From Streptomyces sp. NBC_00690 (lineage in GTDB: Bacteria; Actinomycetota; Actinomycetes; Streptomycetales; Streptomycetaceae): DNA of 64,000 nt. This document shows positions 19,964-29,309 of this stretch, one piece after another. A model generated the notes under the pieces. It had not been told where the DNA came from and did not search any database. It saw nothing but the letters and a program-made list of their open reading frames with translations. Position 1 is the stretch's first letter; each line of letters starts with the position of its first letter. Made by a program: the position numbers and the translations under genes. Location: NCBI RefSeq assembly GCF_036226685.1, contig NZ_CP109009.1, positions 5,049,501 through 5,113,500 of the forward strand. Direction: 5' to 3'.

Positions 19964-20585
19964 GGCATCCGAGGGCAAGTTCCACAATCCCGTCGCCGGC
20001 TTCGGCGTGACCTTCAAGGCCATGTTCAAGCGGCGGCTGACCGAGCAGTACCCGGAGCAGCAGAAGGTCACCGCTCCGCGTTTCCACGGACGGCACCAGC
20101 TCAACCGTCACCCCGACGGTCTGGAGAAGTGCATCGGTTGCGAGCTGTGCGCCTGGGCCTGTCCGGCCGATGCGATCTACGTGGAGGGCGCGGACAACAC
20201 CGAGGAGGAGCGCTACTCCCCGGGCGAGCGCTACGGCCGCGTCTACCAGATCAACTACGCCCGCTGCATCCTGTGCGGGCTGTGCATCGAAGCCTGCCCC
20301 ACCCGCGCGCTGACCATGACCAACGAGTTCGAGTTGGCGGACAGCTCCCGCGAGAACCTCATCTACACCAAGGAGCAACTGCTCGCCGGTCTGGATGAGG
20401 GCATGGTGGACGCGCCGCACTCGATCTTCCCCGGTATGAACGAGGGCGACTACTACCGGGGATTGGTCACCGAAGCCGCCCCCGGCACCGTCCAGCAGCA
20501 AGCCGCCTCCAAGGAGGACAAGCCGCAGGACGCCGCCACCTCAGGTGAGGGCGAGCCGGCCGGGCACAAGGCGGTCGGCGCATGA
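19956..20585 (+). CDS. nuoI: NADH-quinone oxidoreductase subunit I (2x 4Fe-4S)
   Basis: The 209-residue ferredoxin-like subunit has [12 protein letters not shown] and [12 protein letters not shown], giving clusters N6a and N6b that pass electrons to NuoB. An Ala/Glu/Lys-rich tail follows residue 165. GTG 19956 was chosen over upstream starts because AAAGGAGG lies 5 bases before it. It overlaps nuoH by 8 bases and nuoJ by 4. Confidence 0.95.
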   Translation: MSEASEGKFHNPVAGFGVTFKAMFKRRLTEQYPEQQKVTAPRFHGRHQLNRHPDGLEKCIGCELCAWACPADAIYVEGADNTEEERYSPGERYGRVYQINYARCILCGLCIEACPTRALTMTNEFELADSSRENLIYTKEQLLAGLDEGMVDAPHSIFPGMNEGDYYRGLVTEAAPGTVQQQAASKEDKPQDAATSGEGEPAGHKAVGA

Positions 20586-21475
20586 ACGCCCTGAACACAC
20601 TCGCCGCGAGCACCACGTCCACCGGCGAGGCCGTGCAGTTCTGGATCCTCGGGACGGTCGCGGTGATCGGTGCGCTGTGCACCATCTTGATGAGGCGGGC
20701 CGTGCACAGCGCGCTCTGCCTCGCCGGGACCATGATCATCCTGGCCGTCTTCTACCTCGCCAACGGGGCGTACTTCCTCGGCATCGTCCAGGTCGTCGTC
20801 TACACCGGCGCGATCATGATGCTGTTCCTCTTCGTCGTCATGCTCGTCGGTGTCACCGCAGCAGACTCCCTCAAGGAGACCTTGAAGGGGCAGCGTTGGC
20901 TCGCGGCGCTCTGCGGCCTCGGCTTCGGGGTCCTGCTGATCGCCGGCATCGGCAACGCCTCCCTGAACAACTTCACCGGGCTGAGCGCGGCCAACGGCGC
21001 CTACGGCGGCAATGTCGAAGGGCTCGCCGCCCTGATCTTCACCAAGTACGTCTTCGCCTTCGAGATCACCGGCGCACTGCTGATCTCGGCGACCGTCGGC
21101 GCGATGGTGCTCACCCACCGGGAGCGCATCGAGCGGGCCAAGACCCAGCGCGAACTCGCCGAAGACCGGGTCCGCGAGGGCAAGCACCTGCCGCCGCTGC
21201 CCGCACCCGGCGTCTACGCCCGGCACAACGCCGTGGACATCGCCGGACTGCTCCCCGACGGCACCCCGTCCGACCTCACCGTCAGCAAGACCCTGCGGGA
21301 TCGCGGCCAGATCCGCGATGTCTCCCAGCAGGCGCTGGACGACCTCAAGGCCCTCGAACAGCGCTCCGAGGAGCGGCTCGGGCGCAAGGGGCTCGCCCCT
21401 GAGGGCGGCGGGTCGGATGCGGACCGGAGTGACGGCGCCGCACCCGACCGGGACGAAGAGGAGGCCACACGGTGA
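20582..21475 (+). CDS. nuoJ: NADH-quinone oxidoreductase subunit J
   Basis: The 297-residue subunit has five predicted helices. The conserved third one is [20 protein letters not shown], with the pi-bulge region used in proton pumping. The soluble tail of about 110 residues ([24 protein letters not shown] onward) is longer than in enterobacteria but common in actinomycetes. ATG 20582 overlaps nuoI and GTGA links to nuoK. Confidence 0.95.
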   Translation: MNALNTLAASTTSTGEAVQFWILGTVAVIGALCTILMRRAVHSALCLAGTMIILAVFYLANGAYFLGIVQVVVYTGAIMMLFLFVVMLVGVTAADSLKETLKGQRWLAALCGLGFGVLLIAGIGNASLNNFTGLSAANGAYGGNVEGLAALIFTKYVFAFEITGALLISATVGAMVLTHRERIERAKTQRELAEDRVREGKHLPPLPAPGVYARHNAVDIAGLLPDGTPSDLTVSKTLRDRGQIRDVSQQALDDLKALEQRSEERLGRKGLAPEGGGSDADRSDGAAPDRDEEEATR

Positions 21476-21771
21476 ATCCGGTCAACTACCTCTATCTCGC
21501 CGCCCTGCTGTTCACCATCGGCGCGGCCGGTGTGCTCCTGCGACGCAACGCCATCGTCGTGTTCATGTGCATCGAGCTCATGCTCAACGCCTGCAATCTC
21601 GCGCTCGTCACCTTCTCCCGGATGCACGGCAACCTCGACGGCCAGATCATCGCCTTCTTCACGATGGTCGTCGCCGCCGCAGAAGTCGTGGTCGGGCTGG
21701 CGATCATCGTGTCGCTGTTCCGTTCCCGCCACTCGGCCTCGGTCGACGACGCCAGCCTGATGAAGCTGTGA
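21472..21771 (+). CDS. nuoK: NADH-quinone oxidoreductase subunit K
   Basis: The 99-residue three-helix subunit has [23 protein letters not shown], containing the conserved membrane glutamate. A second Glu follows in [18 protein letters not shown]. These form part of the proton path. GTG 21472 overlaps the nuoJ stop. Length matches the family exactly. Confidence 0.97.
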   Translation: MNPVNYLYLAALLFTIGAAGVLLRRNAIVVFMCIELMLNACNLALVTFSRMHGNLDGQIIAFFTMVVAAAEVVVGLAIIVSLFRSRHSASVDDASLMKL

Positions 21772-21786
21772 GGGGCTGACTGATCC

Positions 21787-23688
21787 GTGGAAAATCTCAT
21801 TGCGCTGCTCATCGCGGCGCCACTGCTCGGAGCGGCGGTGCTGCTGTGCGGCGGGCGACGACTCGATCGCACCGGCCATCTGCTGGGCACCGCACTCTCC
21901 GGCACCTCGTTCCTCATCGGCGCGGCGCTGTTCATCGACATGCTCTCCAAGAGCGCCGACGAACGAGCACTGCACCAGAAGCTGTTCAACTGGATTGACG
22001 TCGGCGGCTTCCAGGCCGACATCGCCTTCCAGCTCGACCAGCTCTCGATGACCTTCGTTCTGCTGATCACCGGCGTGGGCACCCTGATCCACGTCTACTC
22101 CATCGGGTACATGGAGCACGACGAGCGGCGACGCCGCTTCTTCGGCTATCTGAACCTCTTCCTCGCGGCGATGCTGCTGCTGGTCCTCGCGGACAACTAC
22201 CTGCTGCTGTACTTCGGCTGGGAGGGCGTCGGCCTCGCCTCGTACCTCCTGATCGGCTTCTGGCAGCACAAGCCGAGTGCGGCGACCGCGGCGAAGAAGG
22301 CGTTCCTCGTCAACCGTGTCGGTGACATCGGTCTGTCCATCGCGATCATGCTGATGTTCACCACCTTCGGGACCTTCGCCTTCGGGCCGGTCCTCGGGTC
22401 GGTCGGCGAGACCAGCGAGGGCATGCTGACGGCGATCGGTCTGATGCTGCTGCTGGCCGCCTGCGGCAAGTCGGCCCAGGTGCCGCTCCAGTCCTGGCTG
22501 GGGGACGCGATGGAGGGCCCGACCCCGGTCTCCGCCCTGATCCACGCGGCCACCATGGTCACCGCGGGCGTCTACCTCATCGTGCGGTCGGGGGCGATCT
22601 TCAACGCCGCGCCCGACGCACAGTTGGTCGTCGTCATCGTCGGTGCGGTCACGCTGATGTTCGGTGCGATCGTCGGTTGCGCCAAGGACGACATCAAGAA
22701 GGCGCTGGCCGGCTCGACGATGTCGCAGATCGGCTACATGATCCTGGCCGCCGGCCTCGGGCCCATCGGCTATGTCTTCGCGATCATGCACCTGGTGACG
22801 CACGGCTTCTTCAAGGCCGGCCTGTTCCTCGGCGCCGGTTCGGTCATGCACGGCATGAACGACGAGGTCGACATGCGCAAGTACGGTGGCCTGCGAAAGT
22901 ACATGCCGGTCACCTTCGTCACCTTCGGACTGGGCTACCTCGCCATCATCGGCTTCCCGGGACTGTCCGGCTTCTTCTCCAAGGACATGATCATCGAGGC
23001 GGCCTTCGCCAAGGGCGGCACCGAGGGCTGGATCCTCGGCTCCATCACCCTGCTGGGCGCCGCGATCACCGCGTTCTACATGACGCGCGTGATGCTGATG
23101 ACCTTCTTCGGTGAGAAGCGCTGGCAGCCGGACGCCGAAGGGCATCTGCCCCATCCGCACGAGTCCCCGAAGTCGATGACGATCCCCATGATCATCCTGG
23201 CCTTCGGCTCGGTCTTCGCGGGCGGCATCTTCGGTATCGGTGACCGCTTCCTCAACTGGCTCGAACCGGTCACCGGTTGGGACCACGGCCATGCGCCGAT
23301 CAGCGCCACCACCGTCACCGGAGCGACCGTCGTCGCCCTGCTGATCGGTGTCTCGATCGCCTGGGTGATGTACGGGCGCAAGTCCCGGCCCATCCCGGTC
23401 GTCGCCCCCCGCGGCTCGGTGCTCACCCGCGCCGCACGCCGCGATCTGCTCCAGGACGACTTCAACCACGTGGTCCTGGTCCGCGGCGGCGAACACCTCA
23501 CCCGCTCGCTCGTCTACGTCGACCACACCCTGGTCGACGGCGTGGTCAACGGCACGGCCGCCTCTGTCGGCGGGCTCTCGGGCCGACTGCGCAAGCTCCA
23601 AAACGGCTACGCCCGCACGTACGCCGTCTCGATGTTCGGAGGTACGGCGGTGCTGATCGCCGCGACCCTGCTGATGAGGGCGGTGTAA
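21787..23688 (+). CDS. nuoL: NADH-quinone oxidoreductase subunit L
   Basis: The 633-residue antiporter-like subunit shows [65 protein letters not shown] and the later [18 protein letters not shown] block (here [22 protein letters not shown]). A long lateral helix is expected near the C-terminus. It pumps protons at the far end of the membrane arm. The GTG at 21787 lies 15 bases after nuoK. Confidence 0.96.
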   Translation: MENLIALLIAAPLLGAAVLLCGGRRLDRTGHLLGTALSGTSFLIGAALFIDMLSKSADERALHQKLFNWIDVGGFQADIAFQLDQLSMTFVLLITGVGTLIHVYSIGYMEHDERRRRFFGYLNLFLAAMLLLVLADNYLLLYFGWEGVGLASYLLIGFWQHKPSAATAAKKAFLVNRVGDIGLSIAIMLMFTTFGTFAFGPVLGSVGETSEGMLTAIGLMLLLAACGKSAQVPLQSWLGDAMEGPTPVSALIHAATMVTAGVYLIVRSGAIFNAAPDAQLVVVIVGAVTLMFGAIVGCAKDDIKKALAGSTMSQIGYMILAAGLGPIGYVFAIMHLVTHGFFKAGLFLGAGSVMHGMNDEVDMRKYGGLRKYMPVTFVTFGLGYLAIIGFPGLSGFFSKDMIIEAAFAKGGTEGWILGSITLLGAAITAFYMTRVMLMTFFGEKRWQPDAEGHLPHPHESPKSMTIPMIILAFGSVFAGGIFGIGDRFLNWLEPVTGWDHGHAPISATTVTGATVVALLIGVSIAWVMYGRKSRPIPVVAPRGSVLTRAARRDLLQDDFNHVVLVRGGEHLTRSLVYVDHTLVDGVVNGTAASVGGLSGRLRKLQNGYARTYAVSMFGGTAVLIAATLLMRAV

Positions 23689-23693
23689 CTGAC

Positions 23694-25265
23694 ATGTCCT
23701 TCCCGCTCCTCACGGCGACAGCGGCGCTTCCGGCAATCGGTGCGATCGCCACAGCCGCCGTTCCCGCCGCGCGCAGGACCACGGCCAAGTGGATGGCGCT
23801 CGGGTTCTCGCTCGCCACCTTCGTACTGGCCGCGCTGGTCGTCGTGCGGTTCGAGCCCGGTGGCGATCGCTACCAGCTCACCGAATCGCACTCCTGGATC
23901 GCGGACTTCGGCGTTCGCTACGAGCTCGGCGTGGACGGCATCGGAGTCGTCCTCATCGCGCTCACCGCGCTGCTGGTGCCCTTCGTGATCCTCGCCGGCT
24001 GGCACGACGCCGACCCGCTGGAGAACTCCAGCTCGCGTTGGCGTCCCACCCAGGGCTTCTTCGCCCTGATCCTGATGGTGGAAGCGATGGTGATCCTCTC
24101 TTTCGAGGCCACCGACGTCTTCCTCTTCTACATCCTCTTCGAAGCCATGCTGATCCCGATGTACTTCCTCATCGGAGGCTTCGGGGACCGGGCACACTCC
24201 GGCAGCGACGCGGCGGCGGCAACCCAACGCTCGTACGCGGCGGTCAAGTTCCTCCTCTACAACCTCGTCGGCGGACTGATCATGCTGGCGGCGGTCATCG
24301 GGCTCTACGTCGTCGCGGGGAGCTTCTCGCTCTCCGAGATCGCCGCGGCCCGGGCGAGCGGCGAACTCGACATGGCCACCAACACCGAGCGGCTGCTGTT
24401 CCTCGGCTTCTTCTTCGCCTTCGCGATCAAGGCGCCGCTGTGGCCGCTGCACACCTGGCTGCCCAACGCGATGGGGGAGGCGACCGCACCGGTCGCCGTC
24501 CTGATCACCGCGGTCGTGGACAAGGTCGGCACCTTCGCGATGCTGCGCTTCTGCCTCCAGCTCTTCCCGGAGGCATCGAAGTGGGCCACCCCGGTCATCA
24601 TCGTCCTGGCGCTGATCAGCATCGTGTACGGGGCACTGCTCGCGGTCGGCCAGCGAGACATCAAACGCCTGGTCGCCTACGCCTCGATCTCGCACTTCGG
24701 CTTCATCATCCTGGGCATCTTCGCGATGACCTCCCAGGGGCAGTCGGGTGCGACGCTCTACATGGTCAACCACGGGATCTCGACGGCCGCCCTGATGCTG
24801 GTCGCCGGCTTCCTGATCACCCGTCGCGGCTCGCGGCTCATCGCGGACTACGGCGGAGTGCAGAAGGTCGCACCCGTGCTGGCGGGCACCTTCCTCATCG
24901 GCGGTCTGGCGACCCTGTCCCTGCCGGGACTGTCTCCGTTCGTCAGTGAGTTCCTGGTCCTCGTCGGCACCTTCGCCCGCTATCCGGTGGCGGGCATCAT
25001 CGCCACCTCGGGCATCGTGCTCGCCGCGCTCTACATCCTCGTCCTCTACCAGCGGACGATGACCGGGCCGGTGAAGGCCGAGATCCAGGGGATGCCCGAC
25101 CTCAGGGTCCGTGAGCTGGTCGTCGTCACCCCGCTGATCGCGCTGCTGCTGTTCTTCGGCGTCTTCCCGAAGCCGTTGACGGACATCGTCAACCCCGCGG
25201 TCGAGCACACCATGTCCGACGTGGAGAAGAAGGACCCCCGGCCCGAGGTGGAGGCAGCCAAGTGA
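23694..25265 (+). CDS. nuoM: NADH-quinone oxidoreductase subunit M
   Basis: The 523-residue antiporter-like subunit shows LFYILFEAMLIPMYFLIGGFG, PLWPLHTWLPNAMGEATAPVAV and DIKRLVAYASISHFGFIILG, which carry its channel Glu and Lys residues. ATG 23694 lies 5 bases after the nuoL stop. A longer upstream frame in phase is a shadow of nuoL. It overlaps nuoN by 4 bases. Confidence 0.96.
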   Translation: MSFPLLTATAALPAIGAIATAAVPAARRTTAKWMALGFSLATFVLAALVVVRFEPGGDRYQLTESHSWIADFGVRYELGVDGIGVVLIALTALLVPFVILAGWHDADPLENSSSRWRPTQGFFALILMVEAMVILSFEATDVFLFYILFEAMLIPMYFLIGGFGDRAHSGSDAAAATQRSYAAVKFLLYNLVGGLIMLAAVIGLYVVAGSFSLSEIAAARASGELDMATNTERLLFLGFFFAFAIKAPLWPLHTWLPNAMGEATAPVAVLITAVVDKVGTFAMLRFCLQLFPEASKWATPVIIVLALISIVYGALLAVGQRDIKRLVAYASISHFGFIILGIFAMTSQGQSGATLYMVNHGISTAALMLVAGFLITRRGSRLIADYGGVQKVAPVLAGTFLIGGLATLSLPGLSPFVSEFLVLVGTFARYPVAGIIATSGIVLAALYILVLYQRTMTGPVKAEIQGMPDLRVRELVVVTPLIALLLFFGVFPKPLTDIVNPAVEHTMSDVEKKDPRPEVEAAK

Positions 25266-26911
25266 GTGCTACAGGTGTCCACAGCCTGTGGACAACGGCG
25301 GCCGGTCCGATCGATCAGATCAAGGCCCCCGACATCGAGTACGCCCAACTCGCCCCTGCGCTGATCGTCGTGGGAGCGGCGATCGTGGGGCTGCTGATCG
25401 AGGCGTTCATGCCGCGCAAGGCGCGGTACCACGCCCAGGTCTTCCTCACCGTCCTGGCGATCGTGGCCTCCTTCGCGGCGGTCCTCGGACTCGCCGAGGC
25501 CGGCTACGGCACCACCAAGGTGCGGATCGCCGCCATGGGCGCCATCGCCATCGACGGACCGACGCTCTTCCTGCAAGGGACGATCCTGCTGGCTTCGTTG
25601 GTGGCGGTCTTCACCTTCGCCGAGCGCAAGCTCGACCCCGAGGTGAACGGCCACCAGATCGACGCCTTCGCCGCCCAGGGCGCGGCCGTGCCCGGCAGCG
25701 ACAACGAGAAGTCCGCGGTCCGGGCCGGATTCACCATCACCGAGGTCTATCCGCTGACCCTCTTCGCCATCGCGGGTCTGCTGGTCTTCCCCGCGGCGAA
25801 CGATCTGCTGACCCTCTTCATCGCCCTGGAAGTCTTCTCGCTCCCGCTCTACCTCCTGTGCGCACTGGCCCGCCGCAAGCGGCTGATGTCGCAAGAGGCG
25901 GCGGTGAAGTACTTCCTGCTGGGCGCGTTCTCCTCGGCGTTCCTGCTGTTCGGGATCGCCCTGGTCTACGGATACGCGGGCTCCGTCGGGTACGCCAAGA
26001 TCGCCGATGTCGTCGACGGCAGCATCCGCACCATCGACCCGGTCCTCGCGGACACCATGGGCAATGACGCGCTGCTGCTCATCGGTAGCGCCATGATCCT
26101 GATGGGCCTGCTATTCAAGGTCGGCGCGGTGCCGTTCCACATGTGGACCCCGGACGTCTACCAGGGCGCACCCACACCCGTGACCGGCTTCATGGCCGCG
26201 GCCACCAAGGTGGCCGCGTTCGGTGCCCTGTTGCGACTGCTGTACGTGGTCCTGCCGGGCATGAGTTGGGACTGGCGCCCGGTGATGTGGGGCGTTGCGA
26301 TCATCACCATGCTCGGTGGTGCGATCGTCGCCATCACCCAGACGGACATCAAGCGGCTGCTGGCCTACTCGTCGATCGCCCACGCCGGCTTCATCCTGGC
26401 CGGTGTGATCGCGTTGACGCCCGACGGCATCTCGTCGGTGCTGTTCTACCTGGGCGCGTACTCGTTCGTGACGATCGGTGCGTTCGCCGTGGTCACCCTG
26501 GTGCGCGACGCGGGCGGCGAGGCCACCCACCTCTCCAAGTGGGCCGGTCTCGGCAGGCGTTCGCCGCTGGTGGCCGCCGTGTTCGCGGTCTTCCTGCTGG
26601 CCTTCGCCGGGATTCCGCTGACCTCCGGTTTCTCCGGCAAGTTCGCGGTGTTCAAGGCTGCGGCCGAAGGAGGCGCCGGCGCGCTGGTCGTGGTCGGTGT
26701 GATCTCGTCCGCGATCGCCGCGTTCTTCTACATCCGGGTGATCGTGCTGATGTTCTTCAGCGAGCCGAAGGCGGACGGCCCCACCGTCGCCGTGCCGTCG
26801 GTGATGACGATGATGGCCATCGGCATGGGAGTGGTGGTGACGCTGGTCCTCGGCGTGGCCCCGCAGTACTTCCTGGACTTGGCGAGCAGCGCAGGAGTGT
26901 TCGTGCGCTGA
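25262..26911 (+). CDS. nuoN: NADH-quinone oxidoreductase subunit N
   Basis: The 549-residue antiporter-like subunit shows FIALEVFSLPLYLLCALARR, GAVPFHMWTPDVYQGAPTPV and TDIKRLLAYSSIAHAGFILAG. It completes the four-channel membrane arm (with L, M and the H/J/K/A region). GTG 25262 overlaps the nuoM stop. A strong terminator 14 bases after its stop ends the operon. Confidence 0.96.
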   Translation: MSATGVHSLWTTAAGPIDQIKAPDIEYAQLAPALIVVGAAIVGLLIEAFMPRKARYHAQVFLTVLAIVASFAAVLGLAEAGYGTTKVRIAAMGAIAIDGPTLFLQGTILLASLVAVFTFAERKLDPEVNGHQIDAFAAQGAAVPGSDNEKSAVRAGFTITEVYPLTLFAIAGLLVFPAANDLLTLFIALEVFSLPLYLLCALARRKRLMSQEAAVKYFLLGAFSSAFLLFGIALVYGYAGSVGYAKIADVVDGSIRTIDPVLADTMGNDALLLIGSAMILMGLLFKVGAVPFHMWTPDVYQGAPTPVTGFMAAATKVAAFGALLRLLYVVLPGMSWDWRPVMWGVAIITMLGGAIVAITQTDIKRLLAYSSIAHAGFILAGVIALTPDGISSVLFYLGAYSFVTIGAFAVVTLVRDAGGEATHLSKWAGLGRRSPLVAAVFAVFLLAFAGIPLTSGFSGKFAVFKAAAEGGAGALVVVGVISSAIAAFFYIRVIVLMFFSEPKADGPTVAVPSVMTMMAIGMGVVVTLVLGVAPQYFLDLASSAGVFVR

Positions 26912-27234
26912 TCACCGCGTGAAATGCGCGTGGGCCCGACATCCGTGGGGGATGTCGGGCCCACGCGCGTCCGGTCTCAGGGCCGGGTGGCGTGTCTGCG
27001 CCGGGGTGCGATCTCGGTCAGATCCAGATCGACGACACATGTCCAGTTCGTCGGCGGTCCATCCACCGGGCGGAGGGGTCGGCCAGGTGGTCGTGGGTTC
27101 CGGGCCCCGGGTTCGACGCTCATCACTCCTCCCATGGGAGGAGTTTCACGGGACGGTCCAACCCAGCGGGCCGCCATAGGAACGGCCTCCCGCGAACGGG
27201 TGATGAGTGGGTCCGTCGTTGACGAGGTGGGGGC
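26912..27234. other. Gene-free gap after nuoN
   Basis: It contains the nuo terminator and a 20-base perfect palindrome (27125-27144, arms ACTCCTCCCA and TGGGAGGAGT). That palindrome lies about 90 bases beyond the end of the minus-strand gene, where it may stop transcription or bind a regulator. Nothing else was seen. Confidence 0.55.
26926..26968 (+). terminator. nuo operon terminator
   Basis: Eighteen-base perfect arms (GCGCGTGGGCCCGACATC and its complement) enclose a 7-base loop directly after nuoN. It is the strongest stem in the window. Confidence 0.88.
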
Positions 27235-27936
27235 TCAGTCGTGGGTCGTCAGGGCGTTGGCGAAGCGGTTGCTCACCGATGCGACGATTCGCTGATCGGG
27301 GGCCCGCCAGCTCTCGAAACTGCCGTCGACGGCAGTTTCGACGAGCGCCCTGGCCCGCTCGTCCGGGAGGCCGTGATGGGACAGGAACCAGCTCAGCACC
27401 TGCTCGCAGTGGCCGTGCCAGCCGCTCTGAGCTGCGCTGCGCTCGGCGACCAGGGCGACCAACTCGCTGCACGCCCGCGCCCAGTGCCGGGCATCGGGCG
27501 CGGATCGTGCGGGCGGGGCCAGTGCGGCGAAGTGGTCGGCCAACTCCTCCAGCCAGTCGCGCCACTCCTGGAGGGCTTCCAGCACCAAGGCCGCGGTGTC
27601 GGCCGGGGTGCTGACCGAGTGGAGCGCGCAGCACCAGGAGCCCACCACACCCCCGTCGCGATCCCCTTCCCCCACGGTCCAGTTCCAGCCGGCCGCCCAG
27701 CTGCCGAAACGGTCCACCAGGAGATCAGTGACGGGGTCGATCGCATCCCAGACCGGTTTGCGGTCGACCCACCGTCTTCTGTGGAGGGCTTTGGCATCCG
27801 GCACCAGCGGAATGATCAAGGCCGCCAACTCGGCGGATTCGCGCTCCCCGAGGCGGTGGGAATGCCGTTGGGGATCGACGGCGGCCCAGGGCAGTTCCCG
27901 TATCCGCACCTTCTGCGATCCCTCGTTTCCCGCCAT
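27235..27936 (-). CDS. Hypothetical protein, tryptophan-rich and soluble
   Basis: A 233-residue protein without a signal peptide or membrane helix. It is rich in Trp, Ala and His. Visible marks are RELPWAAVDPQRHSHRLGERESAELAAL-type start and RRRWVDRKPVWDAIDPVTDLLVDRFG near residue 52. EWRDWLEELADHFAAL and CEQVLSWFLSHHGLPDERARAL follow. I recognise no catalytic motif and no named family. ATG 27936 follows AAGG at about 8 bases. It lies 56 bases downstream of fumarylacetoacetase in the same direction, so it may share its transcript, but a functional link is not shown. Confidence 0.75.
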   Translation of the reverse strand: MAGNEGSQKVRIRELPWAAVDPQRHSHRLGERESAELAALIIPLVPDAKALHRRRWVDRKPVWDAIDPVTDLLVDRFGSWAAGWNWTVGEGDRDGGVVGSWCCALHSVSTPADTAALVLEALQEWRDWLEELADHFAALAPPARSAPDARHWARACSELVALVAERSAAQSGWHGHCEQVLSWFLSHHGLPDERARALVETAVDGSFESWRAPDQRIVASVSNRFANALTTHD

Positions 27937-27992
27937 ACCGCCAGCCTTCAGCAGCGCGGGGAGCGTTCCAACCGATTTTGCGCCGCGTAGAT

Positions 27993-29225
27993 CTATGTAG
28001 AGGGCACGATTCGGCCAGTGACCTCGCCCAGTCCCACCCGTACGCCGTCGGGACCCGGTGCCCAGGCCGTCATGGTCACCACATCGCCGTCCTCCAGGAA
28101 CGTCCGCTTCCCCTCCGGGAGTTCCAGTGGATCACGGCCGTTCCACGTCAGCTCCAGCAGGGAGCCCCGCTGGTGGACCTCGGGCCCGCTGACGGTTCCG
28201 GAGCCATAGAGGTCTCCCGTACGCAGAGAGGCGCCGTTGGCGGTCATCTGGGCGAGTTGCTGGGCCGCGGTCCAGTACATGGTCGCGAAGGGCGGCTCGG
28301 CGATCACATGGCCGTTGACGGCGACCGTGATCCGGATGTCGTAGCCGCCCTTGTCCTCCTCGTCCGCGTCATCGAGGTAGGGCAGCAGCGGGACATCACG
28401 CGCCGGTGGATCGGTGCGGGCCGCCTCCACCGCCTCCAACGGGGTCACCCACGCCGACACGGACGTGGCGAACGACTTGCCGAGGAAGGGGCCGAGCGGC
28501 ACGTACTCCCACGCCTGGATGTCCCGCGCCGACCAGTCGTTGAGTAGAAAGAGCCCGAAGACATGGTCGGGGAAGTCGCCGAGCGGCACCGAACTGCCCT
28601 GCGCCGATGGCGTACCGACGACGAAGCCGACCTCGGCTTCGATGTCCAGCTTCACCGTGGGGCCGAAGACCGGCAGCGGATCGGTGGGGGCCTTGCGCTG
28701 CCCGTGGGGGCGTACGACCTCGGTCCCGGAGACGACCACCGTGCCCGACCTGCCGTGGTAACCGATCGGCAGATGCTTCCAGTTGGGGGTCAGCGCATCG
28801 CCGTCCGGGCGGAAGATCCGGCCGACGTTGGTGGCGTGGTGCTCGCTGGCGTAGAAGTCGACGTAGTCGCCGATCTCGTACGGCAGGTGCAGGGCCACCT
28901 CGTCCAGCGGATGCAACAGCGGCTCTATCGAGGGGCGGTGGGCCGGGACGGTCACCCACGCCGTCAGGGCCCTGCGCACATCGCGCCACGCCGTCCGGCC
29001 GGCCGCCAGCAGCGGGTTGAGGTTCGGCTGCGCCAGCAGGGCCGCGTACGGGGAGCCGAGGGCCTGTGCCGCCGCTCCCACGTCGAGCACATGGTTCCCA
29101 AGTCGCACCCCGAGCCGGCGCCGATCGGGTTCGGCGGCGCTCGTGAAGACGCCGTACGGGAGGTTGTGCGGGCCGAAGGGGTCGCCCTCGGCCAGGTCGA
29201 GCGGGCTCTGTTGGGTGGGTGCCAT
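27993..29225 (-). CDS. fahA: Fumarylacetoacetase
   Basis: The 410-residue enzyme cleaves fumarylacetoacetate to fumarate and acetoacetate, the final step of tyrosine/homogentisate breakdown. Marks in order are GDPFGPHNLPYGVF, DYVDFYASEHHATNVGRIFRP (metal and catalytic His), NWKHLPIGYHGR, EAEVGFVVG, and NDWSARDIQAWEYVPLGPFLGKSF. ATG 29225 fits the usual N-terminus. The longer frame to 29285 adds an Arg-rich stretch with no homologous look. No other homogentisate gene is nearby. Confidence 0.94.
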   Translation of the reverse strand: MAPTQQSPLDLAEGDPFGPHNLPYGVFTSAAEPDRRRLGVRLGNHVLDVGAAAQALGSPYAALLAQPNLNPLLAAGRTAWRDVRRALTAWVTVPAHRPSIEPLLHPLDEVALHLPYEIGDYVDFYASEHHATNVGRIFRPDGDALTPNWKHLPIGYHGRSGTVVVSGTEVVRPHGQRKAPTDPLPVFGPTVKLDIEAEVGFVVGTPSAQGSSVPLGDFPDHVFGLFLLNDWSARDIQAWEYVPLGPFLGKSFATSVSAWVTPLEAVEAARTDPPARDVPLLPYLDDADEEDKGGYDIRITVAVNGHVIAEPPFATMYWTAAQQLAQMTANGASLRTGDLYGSGTVSGPEVHQRGSLLELTWNGRDPLELPEGKRTFLEDGDVVTMTAWAPGPDGVRVGLGEVTGRIVPST

Positions 29226-29309
29226 GGGGGCCTGCCTCGCTTTCCACGGTGTTGGGGACACGTTACGTGGACGTGTGCCCCGCATGGCAGAGCGTGATCC
29301 TCTGGCAGG

